Shown here: positions 12,186 through 24,655 of the stretch, piece by piece | How the letters are laid out: each line of letters opens with the position of its first letter | Position numbering within the stretch: the first letter of the stretch is position 1 | Source of the DNA: Luscinia megarhynchos | Lineage: Eukaryota > Chordata > Aves > Passeriformes > Turdidae | Length of the DNA: 64,000 nt | Direction: 5' to 3' | Assembly (NCBI GenBank): GCA_034336665.1 | Contig: CM067568.1 | Span: 42,636,770-42,700,769 of the forward strand | Notes under the pieces: generated by a model | The model's input: the letters and a program-made list of their open reading frames with translations, nothing else | What the model was told of the DNA's origin: nothing | Databases searched by the model: none | Made by a program: the position numbers and the translations under genes

Positions 12186-12550
12186 AGAATCAGAATCATT
12201 GGAAATTCCCTCTAAACACATCAAGTCCCACCCTTAACCTAACACTGCCAGATCCATCACATCCCTAAATGCCACATGCATGAGATCTTTGAGTCATCAT
12301 CATCCAGTTGTGATGACTCCACTACTTCCCCAAGCAACCTGTTCCAATGCCTGACCATCTTTCAGTGAAGAAATCTTACCAAGTATCCAAAGTAAACCTC
12401 CCCTGGCATAACCTGTGGCCATTTTCTTTTGTCTTATCATTTGTTGCATGGGAGAAGAGGCCAACCTGCACCTGAATACACCCTCCTTTCAAGCAGATGC
12501 AGAGAGTAACAAGGTCTCCCCTGAGACTCCCTTTTTGCAGGGTTCAGAAA
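12186..12550 (-). mobile_element. CR1 LINE 3' fragment
   Basis: Reverse complement of the avian CR1 3' end. The 3' terminus is at the left ('gaatcagaatcattgg', about 12188). Recognisable CR1 blocks follow, including 'caacctgttccaatgcctgacc' near 12339 and 'aaggtctcccctgag' near 12511. It is heavily substituted, has no coding capacity and is 5'-truncated. Its 5' side abuts the family-A LTR at about 12550. CR1 inserts without long poly(A) or clear target duplications, and I see neither. Confidence 0.88.
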
Positions 12551-12551
12551 T

Positions 12552-13378
12552 TAAGATAAGGACAAAGGGAAATCACTCATCAAATACTGTCATGGGAAAA
12601 CAAGCTCAAATTAAAGATATTAATTGAATTTATTGCTAACAAAATGAGAGCAGGATAATGAGAAGTAAAACAGGACATTAAAAACATCTTCCCCCCTCCC
12701 GTCTCTCCTTCCCATCTCTACCTCCTCCCCTAGCAGTGCAGGGAGACAGGGAATGGGGGTTATAGGCAGTTCATAAAACCTGTGATTTCTCCTGCTGCTG
12801 AGGGAGAGGATTCCTTCCCCTGCTGCTCCCTGGGGTCCCTCCCACAGTTCTCCATGAACATCTCCAATGTGAGTCCATCCCACGGGCAAGAGCCCTCCCA
12901 AAACTGCTGCAGTGTGGGTCACTGCCACAGGCTGCAGTCCTTCAGGGACAGGCTGGGCTCCCCTCTCCAGGGGTCCCACAGGCTCTCAGCCTCCTCTCAG
13001 GCATCCCCCTCTGCAGCAGGGCTCCTGCAGGGGCTGTGGGTGATCTCTGCTCCCCTGAGCACCCCATGGGCTGCAGGGCAATCCCAGCCCCAGAGCCTGG
13101 AGGAGCTCCTGCCCCTCCTTCTTCTCACATTTTCTCACCCTGCTCTTCCCTAGCCACAATTAAAACTCCACACTAACTTTTAATTTTCACCTTCCTAAAT
13201 CTATTATCACAGAGGTGTCACCACTATTTCTAATTGGCCCAGCCTTGGCCAGTGGCATTTCCATCTTTGGAGGCATCAGACTCTGCTGGACATGGAAGAA
13301 GATTCCAGCAACTTCTTCCAGAAGCCAAACCTGTATCCACCCTTCATTACCAAAGCTTGGACATGCAAACCCAATATA
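12552..13378 (-). mobile_element. ERV LTR, family A, copy 2, 3'-truncated
   Basis: Same LTR family as 119-877, on the opposite strand. In sense it starts at 13378 (ttatattggg, a decayed TGTATTGGG) and runs leftwards. It keeps the 'cctctgtgataa' U3 block (about 13195-13210 in minus sense), a GC-rich central part with reiterated 'gcagcccatgg'-like phrases (12790-13110), and the AATAAA polyadenylation signal (plus-strand TTTATT near 12630). Homology stops near 12552, so roughly the last 100 bases of U5 are missing, exactly where the CR1 begins. Open frames of about 120 codons on both strands across the GC-rich centre are by-products of its composition, not genes. Confidence 0.83.
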
Positions 13379-14655
13379 AAAAAATAGAACAAATTATGAC
13401 CTTTCAATAATCCGGCTTTTTTTCTCCTGCCTGAAAGAAAAACTTCCAGTTTCAAATTTATTTTGACATCTTAGGAGGGTGAAGTCATGTAACTTTCTGA
13501 AAGAAGTGTTAAAACATGATTTGCTTTGAAGTTGTAAATAACAAATACTACTAAATTGTGTTCTATGCTATTGTAAATAATATTTTAAAACATGTATTAA
13601 TACATCTCTAATTTCATGACAGAACTCAAAGTATCTTTGGTCATATATCTGCCACCTGGTCTTGTTTTCTTGGGATTGGAAAATTCAGATGAAAACTGGA
13701 TTAAGATAGACTGGGGTAAAGTAACATTTTAGGGATTTTAACAGATGTGCAGTGGGGAAATATGATTTTTTCACTCATTATAAGATCTTTCACCCTTGGA
13801 AATTTCATAACAGGTGGTTACATCCTCTTAGAAGCAGATTCAAAATTGTATGGGAATAGTGTAATGGTTTGCAGATCTAAAAAGTCTTGAATTCTAAGTA
13901 GTCCAACTCTTTCTAAGTACTTGTAAACAAAACCTTATCGGTGTCTTTGAAATCAGACAGGTGTCCCGAATGACTTTTGTCTCATTCATACAAGGAAGCA
14001 TCAATTAAAAATTAAAAAAAACAAAACTATATAAATCCAGAGCAATTTCTGAGGTACAGGGCTCAAATATCTGTAGAAAAGAAAGCTATCAATTTGCAAA
14101 CATTGATAAGAAAAGCTGGTTGAAATAGAAGTTGGAAATCTGATAATTTATCTAACTGCTCAACATTTTTTTTTGTTTATACTTATTTTTTCACATAAAG
14201 CTCCATAAGTACTGAAAATTGTCAACTAAAATGATGACGTGTTTAAAAGAGTACTGGAATGTAGAGAACAGTAAGCTTAATGACAACTGTCTCCATAATG
14301 GAAAGTTAAGGGAGTTCTTCTCCTGTTCTTTTGACATTTTAATTGGGAAGGATGTTTCATTAGACATAATTTGAATATAGCTATGAATAGAAAATTCCCG
14401 TGAAAGAAAATTCTAATAATGAGGAAGAACACTTAGAGAAAGAGAATAAAATCTGAATGGAAAGAGGATTGGTGAGAAATTCATAGTTAATTTTTGAGAT
14501 TTTAGAAGAAATATGGACTCATAGTGAAATAGCTGGAGAATGAGTTTTAATGTAGTAAAATACACAAAAGAAAACACTGTAGAAATTTAGAACACAGTGA
14601 CCATAAAGGCTACAGGAGAGTGTTACAAAAGAGACGTAACACAAGGTAAATATAA
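13379..14655. other. Unique AT-rich DNA
   Basis: No gene, RNA or interspersed repeat is recognisable in these 1.3 kb. Confidence 0.6.
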
Positions 14656-15192
14656 TGGTTTAACCCCAGCTGGCAACTAGAGCACCTGAGCTGCTGGCTC
14701 ACTCTCTGTCCAGATGGGATGGAAAGAGAATCAGAAGAGTGAAAGTTAGAAAACTCATGGGTTGAGGTAAAGATACTTCAACAAATAAAGCAAAAACCAC
14801 ACGAGCCAGCAAAGCAGAACAAGGAATTCCTTCACCACTCCCCACTGTCATCCCTGGCAAAGCAGAGCTCCATCACACATAATGGTGATTTCAGAAGACA
14901 AACACCATCACCCTGAACATGCCCCCTTCCCTCTACTTCACCCAGCTTTATATGCTGAGGTCAGATGTGGCATGGAATTCCCTTTGAGTCTGCTGGGTCA
15001 GGCGTCTGGCTATGCTCCCTCCCAGACCCTTTGCTGGTGAGATGTTGTGAGAAGCAGGAAAGGTCGTGATGCTGTCCGTGTAAGCACTGCTCAGCAGTGA
15101 CTAAAACAACACCCCTGTGTTGTCAGCACTGTTTTCAACACAAATCCAAACCACAGCCTGTATGCAACTCTATGGCAGCCAAAACCAGCACA
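14656..15192 (-). mobile_element. Complete solo ERV LTR, family C, copy 1
   Basis: A 537-bp LTR. On the minus strand it starts TGTGCTGGTTTTGG at 15192 and ends in ...AAACCA at 14656. The TATA region (catataaagc) is at about 14946-14954 in minus sense. The 'gtgttgtcagcactgttttcaac' block (15116-15140) and the 'ctcatgggttgag' block (14753-14765) are hallmarks of this LTR family as I remember it. Five-base flanks (tataa left, atcac right) do not match, so no target duplication survives. The usual ATTAAA-type polyadenylation signal is degraded. CpG content is low, so this is an older insertion. No retroviral internal sequence is present. Confidence 0.85.
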
Positions 15193-15790
15193 ATCACCAT
15201 TAAAATGTCAAGTGGACAGAGGAAAAGGACGGAGTCTAAAAGACCAAAATCATGTATCCAATACTCAAAAAATAACTTGTTCCATAACAATAGTATTTAC
15301 CCCTAACAGTATAAGATAATAGGTATATATAAGGAAGTACATTCATATTAAAAAAGATTATTGCACAAACAATAGAGATATTGATGTGACAGCAAAACAG
15401 AATACATCACATTCCTATAACTACTAGAATACGACAGAAAAAATACTTGCAATTCCCAGGGAAATTCAAGGCTGAAGGGCATTATCTTGTTACATTCTTT
15501 ACATTTATTGTTACATTCATTACAAAGAGAACATCTTTCCTCCGGGTGGAAACCGATTTCTGAGGAATCTGAATACTCCTTCACTCCTGACACTAATGAT
15601 ATTGCTACAGAACATGGCTAACAGCTTTGCTAATTGAAGATCAACCATGGAGTTTTGTGTCATTTTAGCTTTATAATTCTAAGAAAAGACTAATAAAAAT
15701 ATGTTAATTCCCGTTAATTTGTGTCATAGGCATCAGGTAAATGAGCCACTCATAACAGTTCCAGCAGTGAATTTATACTTTAGTCTCTTC
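15193..15790. other. Unique AT-rich DNA
   Basis: About 600 bases between the family-C LTR and the purine tract. A small imperfect repeat around 'ttacattctttacattta' and 'ttacattcattaca' lies near 15490-15522. No gene is supported. Confidence 0.55.
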
Positions 15791-16162
15791 AAAAAAAAGA
15801 AGGAAAAGGAAAAAGGAAGGAAAGGAAAAAGGAAAGGAAAACGGAAAGGAAGGGAAAAAGGAAAGGAAAGGAGAAAGGAAGGGAAAAAGGAAAGGAGAAA
15901 GGAAAGGAGAAAGGAAAGGAAAGGAAAGGAAAGGAAAGGAAAGGAAAGGAAAGGAAAGGAAAGGAAAGGAAAGGAAAGGAAAGGAAAGGAAAGGAAAGGA
16001 AAGGAAAGGAAAGGAAAGGAAAGGAAAGGAAAGGAAAGGAAAGGAAAGGAAAGGAAAGGAAAGGAAAGGAAAGGAAAGGAAAGGAAAGGAAAGGAAAGGA
16101 AAGGAAAGGAAAGGAAAGGAAAGGAAAGGAAAGGAAAGGAAAGGAAAGGAAAGGAAAGAAGA
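15791..16162 (+). repeat. (AAAGG)n pentanucleotide expansion in a long polypurine tract
   Basis: This 372-nt stretch is entirely purine on the plus strand except for one C at 15842. From 15909 to 16158 it is a perfect array of 50 AAAGG units (250 nt). The left part (15791-15908) holds variant units with extra A or G and AGAAAGG interruptions, which looks like the decayed older end. A pentamer without a stop codon is stop-free in every frame, so long Lys/Glu/Gly/Arg frames on plus and Ser/Phe/Leu/Pro frames on minus are artefacts. Long mirror-symmetric purine tracts can form triplex DNA. Assembled length may not equal true length, since such arrays are polymorphic and collapse in assembly. Confidence 0.97.
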
Positions 16163-17829
16163 CGCACCTATGAAACAGTATGAAGAAGACTTGATTCACA
16201 ATTATTTAATAATATACTCTGTGACTTTAAACATGCTACTGAGGAAGATTACAAGGCAGGCAGCATTGCTTCAAAATTCTAGATGCTTCTGCCAGCTCTT
16301 TTTTATGAGGGGGAGGTTTATTTCTATAGGGTGTGCTATGAAAAGAAATAGTTAGTTAGTGAAAACTAATAAATTATAGATGCAGCTTCTGTGAGAGACA
16401 TTTTCTGTACATGGTTATAAACTCACAAAGGGACTTTTGACTCATAGACCAACAGAAGCCAGGAAGGAGCAGATAATTGTGAAGTGTGTGAGTCAGGGAG
16501 CATCAGTAGGAGGTGAAGAATAGCCATAATGTATAGCCAGAATGGATTGGCTCTATAGGGAAGTACAATTAACTGAAAACTGCTGTTGAGGTTAATGGAT
16601 TGGTATCTTAAATTCATTTTATGCAGACAATAGTTTTGCTTATGAAAGGTTGGGGTTTATTTTGGTCTCTATTTTCACTTTTGTATAGCATTTACTTTTG
16701 TTTTCTTTGGTACCTTGTTAACCTTCCAAAGAAAAATGTTTGTGTTTTTCATAGGAAAATAAAAGTAGAAAAAAGATCAATAAGTACGTTTTTCCATGAT
16801 ATGAACACAAAGTTAAATTAAAATAGACTAAAATAAAATAAAATAAAATATCTATAAACTCTCTCAACTAGCCCTTCCAAGTCTTCTAATTTATTATGTT
16901 CAACCTATGCTGCCACACAAAGTTCCACATTCATGCAAAAAAAAATGTAATTGTGTGAAATATTAAAATAAGTAATGCTTTAAAAAGCACCCAATTTTTT
17001 GCTTTGAATCTTACAAAATAAATCATTACTGATCAATGAAGAATCCTTTCAGGTTTACTGAAATTAATAAGGGAGAATGTGCAAACTAAAACACACGGAA
17101 GTAGTGTTTCCTTCCTCTATCCGCATTGCTTTCTCTTAGAAGAGAGAGAAAAATGCTATAAAATGGGACAAAAAAGGCATCATAAGAACTTCGCAGCTAG
17201 TGCAGGGTCTGTGGATGTTTGCCCATATTGCAACCTGCCATGTTTTCCATCACCTAGTCTGCCTAGCTGAAGCACATTATGACTGCACACACAGCCTGAA
17301 TAATTTGAATTATTCATGGCTCTAGGCACCAAGGGACATCACAAAGTGCCTGAACCACAAAATCTAGCTGTATCTAAATAAAATGCAATTATGTGTTAGA
17401 AACTGGAGGATCCACATTTGCATTGTAATGTCACAGATATATCTACAGAGTGTATTGTCTACGGATGTAATAATCCAAGGTTAAATTAAGTACAATAATA
17501 AATTGTTTTTAAGGAAAAAGATTCTTTTCAACCAATGTTTTTTGTTTTGTTTGCTGCAAATATCTGAAACTTATGCAAATTTTGGGTTTGATTTAAGTAT
17601 CCAGAATTTTTAAAAAAATGAAAAAAATTCAAAATTTGAAATTTTCCACTTGGCAGTGTCAAAATTGTTTTTCTTAATACTCCTCAATTGAATAGTTTGT
17701 TTTGCTAGTTATTAAACCACTTAGACAAACAAAAGTCTGAGTTTCAGAAAATTTAATCAACCAGAGTTCTTTAAAATATGCTGTATTATTCTACAAGGAA
17801 TTAAGAGATCTCTCTTGATTATCAATCCT
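16163..17829. other. Unique AT-rich DNA
   Basis: No gene is recognisable. A small (AAAAT)4 array lies at 16830-16850. The short open frames here have no recognisable domain. Confidence 0.6.
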
Positions 17830-18110
17830 TTTCCTTATGGGCAATTTAATTTCCAAGCTATCAGCTCAGAATATCCTACAGCAGACACAAACATGTCCAG
17901 GAAATACCTGAAGCATGTTGAAGATAAATTATTGGTGCATGTCCTAAAGGAGCTGCCTAAGAAAGATGCCCCTCTGAATATGCTTTTTGCAAACAGAGAG
18001 GGACTTGTGGGTGACCTGATAGCCTGTGGCTGTCTTAGTCACAGTGATCAAAAACTAGTTGGATTTCAAATCATTGTCAAATCAATGTCAACTCCTACCA
18101 GAGTTGATTC
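17830..18110 (+). mobile_element. CR1 LINE ORF2 endonuclease-domain fragment (dead)
   Basis: A frame open from 17815 to 18156 translates to a segment resembling the C-terminal half of the CR1 ORF2 apurinic-type (APE-like) endonuclease. The GQFNF motif at 17839-17853 stands where the family has GDFN. A basic stretch RKYLKHVEDK follows (from about 17899), then NREGLVGD (from 17992). The SDQ triplet at 18043-18051 stands where the family has the catalytic SDH. Loss of the Asp in GDFN and the His in SDH means any product would lack nuclease activity. The frame has no ATG at its left edge (first in-frame ATG near 17893) and no reverse-transcriptase sequence follows. It is an old transposon remnant that happens to stay open, or an exapted piece, with no evidence for the latter. 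Identification is from remembered family motifs. Confidence 0.8.
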
Positions 18111-21100
18111 ACAAGACCTGTGTGGAACTCCTCGCTACCAATTCAACTGGATTTAAAGTTATTAACAGAACTTGCAGAAACTGAGCAATACATAAACTGA
18201 AATATATTTTGTCCACTGCAACTGTTGTCTTTATTAACTAGAACGAAACAGCACATGTGGATGCAGATTCTATTCTATTAGTTCAGGCAAAGCACTTCAC
18301 GGAATAGTTAAAGGAAGATAATAAGGATATATTTCATATAAGAAACTCATGTGTCAGTATTAAAAATAATACATGACAGATTACCATAAATTTCTTCATA
18401 AATACTCAGACATCAAGAAGACACCCAGTAGGATAATTTTCAAGACAGCAGGAAACAATGTTTATTGGCAATGGCTGTATTTCTCTTGTCAAAAGGGAAT
18501 ATCTTCAGTTTAGAGGTATCCAGTATGATCAAACGTGGAGTGTAGCCTGAGGCTTTAACTGATTTCTGAGATTCTCTTCCTTACAGCATTCAGCATATCA
18601 ACTGAAAGAAATCTATTCAAGTTTGCATTTGCTGCAAGGACAGAAACAATGTGAAATTGCTATCCATGTATTAATTAAATCTGATGGCAAACTTTTGTGT
18701 CAGAGTAAAATGACCATTAGTAATTTATTATTATTCCTTCTACTGCTCTCATGGGTTTTTTTTTCCTAATTTGTGAACAAGATGTATTAAATTTTCAGAA
18801 AAATACAAATAAAGAATTTTATGCATTTCCTGGAGCTGTCCTCACCAGAGAAGGGAATTATTAGTACTTGCCCATGGCACGCTCATGTATGAGGGCTGGG
18901 TATGTGGTCCAATATGTGAAACATATGGTCCATTTGGGCTTACAAGCCTTTCAGTATTTATTTCAACCTGTCAAATCATATTCGTGTCAGATGTTAGCTG
19001 TCCAGAGTCCCTTTGAGATGGCACTTACAAAACATAAATAAATAAATTGTGAATGATGTAGGATTGAATCTAGTTAAAATCAGATAGTGTGATACAATAA
19101 AAAGGAGTAATTTAAAAAATCTGATTCTCTTCTTGAAATTATTTTAAACTGCCTAGAAGACTTTTCTTTATCAGTGAAGGGGCAAACAAAACATTTGTTT
19201 CCCCAAGCACAGTAAATACTTTCAGCTGTGCAAGTAGGCTTCCCTCTTTTACTGAATTTCCAGTCTAAGGGATTTGGGTAGATGGACATTAAGAGAGCTG
19301 TAATGCAAATCTGCACAGTTTAGATGATCCTGGTGTGCCTGTGGTTTTCACATGTCCACATTCAGCTGGGTGACTTAATATTTAGCTAATTGTATGCACA
19401 AGAACTCCACCAAAACTGTGGCCATTAGTATGCTTAGTCTGCCATATGTTGCTAGTTTTAGAAAGCATGTGTTATGACCTAAGACCAAACTCACCAAAGA
19501 AAATAAGTGGATTCACTTTTACTGCCAGCTTCTGAACCTCCAGTGATCTCAGTGCAGCTGTGACAACTTATCCCAGTGGCCAAATAAGTTTTCACGTAAG
19601 ACTAAAACTCAGCTCAAACACTGAATCCCCATATTAATGTCATCATCACAAGTGAATGGTGTTATGTTACTACTTACTTCTTGTACAACATCTGATAATT
19701 TTTAACTCTCTGTCTTGACCTCTTCCTTATCCTGAATCACTTGGAAATGTCACTGTAGAATAGGTAACCTCCTTTATAGCACTGATCTAAAGTCAGTCCA
19801 GATGGTGTCAGCTAGCAGTTATTAACTATTTGTTAGTTTGCAGGAAATAAATGAGTGCCACAGCTGCTGGTCCCAACTACTAGCAAGCCAGTGCTCACAC
19901 CATATGAGCAGTGCACAAGAAAACCCAAAAGCATAAGTAGCCCCTCATTGGAAGTCCTGGCAGAGAGACCAAAGGTTGCAAGGGAAAGGGGCACATTTGG
20001 ACTAGTAAGGCATAGACAGCTTACCCTGTCCCATGCTTCCTGAAAAATGGATTTTTTTCCTAATTATTGCAACAATTTTCCAGGCTTGTGAGTGTGGTAA
20101 CCACAGCCCATGCACCCCAACCTGAGTTTGATGAACACTGGCACGTTTCAGCAGTGTCCATGTTCCAACCCCTGTCACAAGCAATTTCTTTCCATAAAAT
20201 GAATGGAAAGACTACTTTTATTTCCCTCTTTCAGTCTCAGATTAGCAAACATCTTTAATATTTGAAAACAGTTTATTAAATGCTGTTACCCACACAGCTT
20301 AATAAACACATTGAGAGCATTTCCCTGAGGAGACTGGGAATTAAAGCACACCTGGCCTTTCCTCAGCCTCCCCAGCATCTTGACAGCAAGAGAGATTAAC
20401 AAGTCAACATTTCTTTAAAGCAGAATCCTGTTTGCCATATATTTAATAATGGATCCAATTCTAAATCCTCTGTTACATTTTTTCCCCTCTGCAATTCAGC
20501 AAATCTCCTAAAATTATTTGAATTTTCAGTGTCTCAGTTTTGAATACTTTTTATTTCTGCCTTTTCATTGTGGAAATGAGTGCTCTTACTACTCTGTGTT
20601 ATTGCAAATGAAAAGCACATGTTCCTGTTTGAGCTCTTAAGATAAACATAAGGAACCTACCAGATCTGCTGATCAAGGTTTATAGAGGGAAATATCTCAT
20701 AATTCAGACTCTGATTTTTTGCAGATAGAAACTCTGCAAATGACACACCCAGCGAAAAGGGGTCATCATCCAGAAGAACTTTTAGAATTTTTTTTAAAAG
20801 GACAAAAGTTTATCAAGTCGTCACTGAAAAATTTAAAGTCTAAAGAGGAAAATTTTCTGCTGAGATTTTTTCACAAACTGAAATTTGTGCTGAAAAAAAG
20901 TACTTTTAATTAACACTGAGGTGAAACTTGAAAGCTAAGTGTTGAGTAACAAGTTAAATATCACTAAGTAGATACTACAAAGACAATTTGCAAATATTAA
21001 GAAGAACCAGGAAACAGCTTGCAGTGCTTATATCTACTATTCTTAACATTTCATTGAGTAAATTCCTGCAGTGCCAGTCTGCTCTAATGGGAAGGAAGAT

Positions 21101-21595
21101 AGAAATAAAGAGTCAGTAAGTGAACATAAATGGTCAGACATGCATATGTATATACTATATAGGTAACTGTGTTAATGATGATAGTTTTGTTTATACTAAA
21201 AGCAGAACATGCATGAAGTTCTATCTACTATCTCAAATATAACTTTGGCAGCAGTCTTACTGAGAATGAGTGCTATTTTTTTCTCCTGAGAATTTAAGAA
21301 CCTTTTTCTCTGCCTAAAAACTTTCCCTTCTGGAGCCAAATTAAGCTTTCTGTTTTCCTTTTTCTCATCTTCTCTTACTCAGTACACTGCACAGCCTTGT
21401 GGAAGAAATTGCAAGACATTATGGACTACTTCTGTGTTAGCAAGACACTGGTAATACCACATGCCACCTTGTCACATGTCTAAATAATGCTGTCACTCAA
21501 CTGTCTTGCTGCATGGAAAAGATAAATGACTGAGTAAAAATATCTCCTGGAAAAGTCTTACCTTGACAACATGGGAAAGAAAACAATGTGAAAAG

Positions 21596-21626
21596 AGAAC
21601 ACCATCACTGAACTAGATGGTGTTCT
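21596..21626. repeat. Perfect 11-bp inverted repeat (hairpin)
   Basis: AGAACACCATC at 21596-21606 pairs exactly with GATGGTGTTCT at 21616-21626 around a 9-base loop. This is unusual because it has mixed base composition, unlike the AT-only palindromes elsewhere in the window. Confidence 0.9.
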
Positions 21627-23083
21627 GGTGTCACCAGCCTCTCCACTCTTTGCACTCATCTTTACACAAAATTGAGGTAAAGCCAAAAAACCTTTCCAAG
21701 TTCAGCATTTCCTTATGACAGGGCATTATGAAACCTTTGTTTCTCATATGACTGAAATCAATGGAAAAACACAAAGAAAATGTGGGATGGTTTCTCTCCT
21801 ACGTGTATTTGTAAGCAAAGAAGACTCAAATGTGGCTTGGAAACTTGAGTCCATAGCTCCTCTTGTGTGAAGATTTCTAAAATCCTACAGAAAGAAGCAC
21901 AACATCCAATTTGTTTGAAAAAAAAAAGTCATTGAAAAATACAATTCAACTTAATATGACAATTTTGAAAAAAAATCAGTATGCATCTACCTTTTTTTTT
22001 GTACATAGTCACCAATCAATGGCTTCCTTCAAACTATTCCTGATGGAAGCAGATCCTAGGCCAAGCTTTCTCCTGTCTTCCAAGTGTGTATTTAAGATAT
22101 GCACCTTCTGTAAATTACTTGGATTTCTTGTATTATTGCTGTTTTCAATGTTAGCTCCTGATGTATCCCTGTGAACTTGGACTTCAAAAAAAGCTGAGGA
22201 ATACAAAGAGAAAGTTTACCTTTTATTTTACTTGTTACTGTAGATTCCAGCTGACTTTAGTAGTTTGATAGGTTTTCAAAACTGAAAGACCCCTTTTAGA
22301 AAGTTCCACATGTTTATGTAGACATCCTGGAATTCCTTCAGGATGCTGAGGATGTCCATTAAAAGTCAGTGGTTGGAGGACTATATAAATAGGCTTATAC
22401 CAATTTTTGTTCCTATTTTCTTCTTAACAATGTGCCTTTTTATACTGTTCCTGTTTCTAGGATGTCTCTTTCAGTGTCCTCGTGTCAATACTCAGATAAA
22501 ATATTTTAAAAGCAAGCAGTTAAGGAGATGTTCAGTAGACACCTATCTTCTCACCATCTAGAAGCACTGAAAAAGCTCTAAAAGAGTTGGCTTTTTACCT
22601 CTCTGCAAATCATGGGACACTATAAAACCAAAAAAGCAATAATGATTGTCTTGAAAAGTTTTGAGGACAATCAAGATAAAACATATGCTTAATGTATACA
22701 TGGCTAAATATGGCCATGCTTAGAACTGAGATGCTTTCTAAAAGTATATCTAGTCTCAGTAAATTCTTTTTTATATACTTTGCATTTGCTAGGTTCTATA
22801 CAAAGGAAGTAATTGGCCATGCCCACATCAGAAATCCTCTCTAATTAGAGAACAAAGACAAAAGTTTGCTGTGGAAACAAAGCACAAGTTGTGAAGGGAT
22901 TTGTCTAAAGTTCCAAATTCTATTAATACCAGACTAAGGTATAGAACACCAGTATTTTATAATAAATTTGGCAGGTGCTAGATGACAGCTTATCTGACAG
23001 GTGTATAATATGCACACATTTGTTACTAGTAGTTGAATGTCCAGATGTTATTTTTAAGGTCATAAGAGGTATTCATTTATTTC

Positions 23084-23087
<4 letters not shown>

Positions 23088-23115
<28 letters not shown>
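23088..23115. repeat. Poly(A) tract, 28 A
   Basis: Homopolymer of 28 A. No recognisable retroposed gene precedes it, so a processed pseudogene is not supported. Confidence 0.9.
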
Positions 23116-24583
23116 TGTTAGATTTCTGAAATAAAAGTTCTTATTCCTTAGGTCAAGGATTTTTCCTGGACAGAGTCTTTGCTGGTAGCTGTAAGTTATG
23201 GTGTTAATATTGTTCTAACCCTAAGACCCGTTGTACATTATCTCACCTTTCAACATTTTACTGCTTTAAATAGTTTGAATTTGACCATAAATATAGAGCA
23301 AATCAGACATAAATCTAAAACCATGGAAAAAAAATCCAGGAACACAAGTTTTACAGACTTTTTCAATGTGCTTTTTTCCCTTTGCAGAGCAAAATATTGG
23401 GAATATATAAAATTAACAGACATAAAAATGATAACAAAAATCTCCTCTCCTCTCCTCCTACAAACTGATTTCTCTCACAAAGAAATGCATAAGTCATATT
23501 ATTGATTATTTGTCATCTAATAAACAACATTTCTCTGCCAACCAGATTAAAACCGTGTCTAGCAACAGAAAATGTGAGTCATATGAGGACAAGATGTGCA
23601 ACTCAGGCTGGCCAGGTCAGTGGTAGTGTAACTCAGTACAAGGGAAATTGTGTTTCAGCTTCACTGATTTCAGCTGACATTACAAAAATTTCCCTAGCAT
23701 TGGAAAAAATTTACAGTGGATCTAAGCAAAAAACTATTTGTGTTTGTATTTTTTCCCCTACAGTATCTTTACCACCCATGTAAGACAGAGATAAATAATT
23801 AACATGACCAATAGTTTCTGAAAGGAAAATAATCTTACATAGTATTTTATATTCTATCATATGTACTTAAAAAGAAAAGGTGAGAGCATCTCACTTCACT
23901 TATTTATTTCACCTTAAATCCCCAGAAGACAACGGTGCTAATGTGTATGGGGAAAAGAGGATAAAAGACAAAAAACTGAAATGCTCTTGTGTACTTCACT
24001 ATTTTATCAGAAAAAAAAAAAATACAGTTGTTCTATGGCCTTGCAGAAGATGTGGCATTTCTAGACATAACTAACAGTACTTAACCACTCTTGTTAGTAC
24101 AACCTCATTAGTCCCCTGCCTCTTCCTTAAAGAGATCAGACTTGGTTAAGTTATGAAAGAATTTGAGACATCCAAAACCCAGTGGTGTTAAACAACCCCA
24201 CAAGTACTCATACTTGGCAGAGGTCTTCTGTGTTCTCTTATCTATTTTGGCTCCTCCAGACCTTCTTTTGTTCTCATAGCTCTATGGATTTTGTTTTATA
24301 AATTATGACAGGCTATCAATAGAAGATCAGTCAGCCAGGAAGGGCATCACCTCTTCTGACTGCAGAGCTCAGATTACTTTGGCAGCTTCATTATCGTCTC
24401 AATCTAATCCCATCTAAGAAAGAAAACTTTGGTTTTGCATTTTCCCTGTCTCTGTCTTGGCAATATTTCAAATATATGGTTGGCTTGCTAATTGAAATAA
24501 GTTAGTAAGATCTCTGGATGATCACGTGGAGGATACCATCCATTAAAAACTAACAATGTGCCTCACTCTATGGCTTAATATCT

Positions 24584-24655
24584 TTATTATTATTACTATT
24601 ATTACTATTACTATTACAATTACTATTACTAATTATTACTATTACTATTACTATT
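24584..24655. repeat. (ATT)n/(ATTACT)n compound microsatellite
   Basis: Starts as ATT units and becomes ATTACT units with a few substitutions, ending sharply at 'cgggc'. It generates the Asn/Ser-rich frame on the minus strand. Confidence 0.92.

Noticed and set aside
12620..13153. 119- and 123-codon frames on opposite strands
   Set aside because: Both are within the GC-rich centre of the family-A LTR and overlap each other antisense.
15701..16199. Open frames of 136-160 codons on both strands across the purine tract
   Set aside because: They are translations of the stop-free AAAGG pentamer; every frame is open by arithmetic, not by selection.
23088..23115. Poly(A) as the tail of a processed pseudogene
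   Set aside because: No recognisable coding remnant or target duplication on either side.
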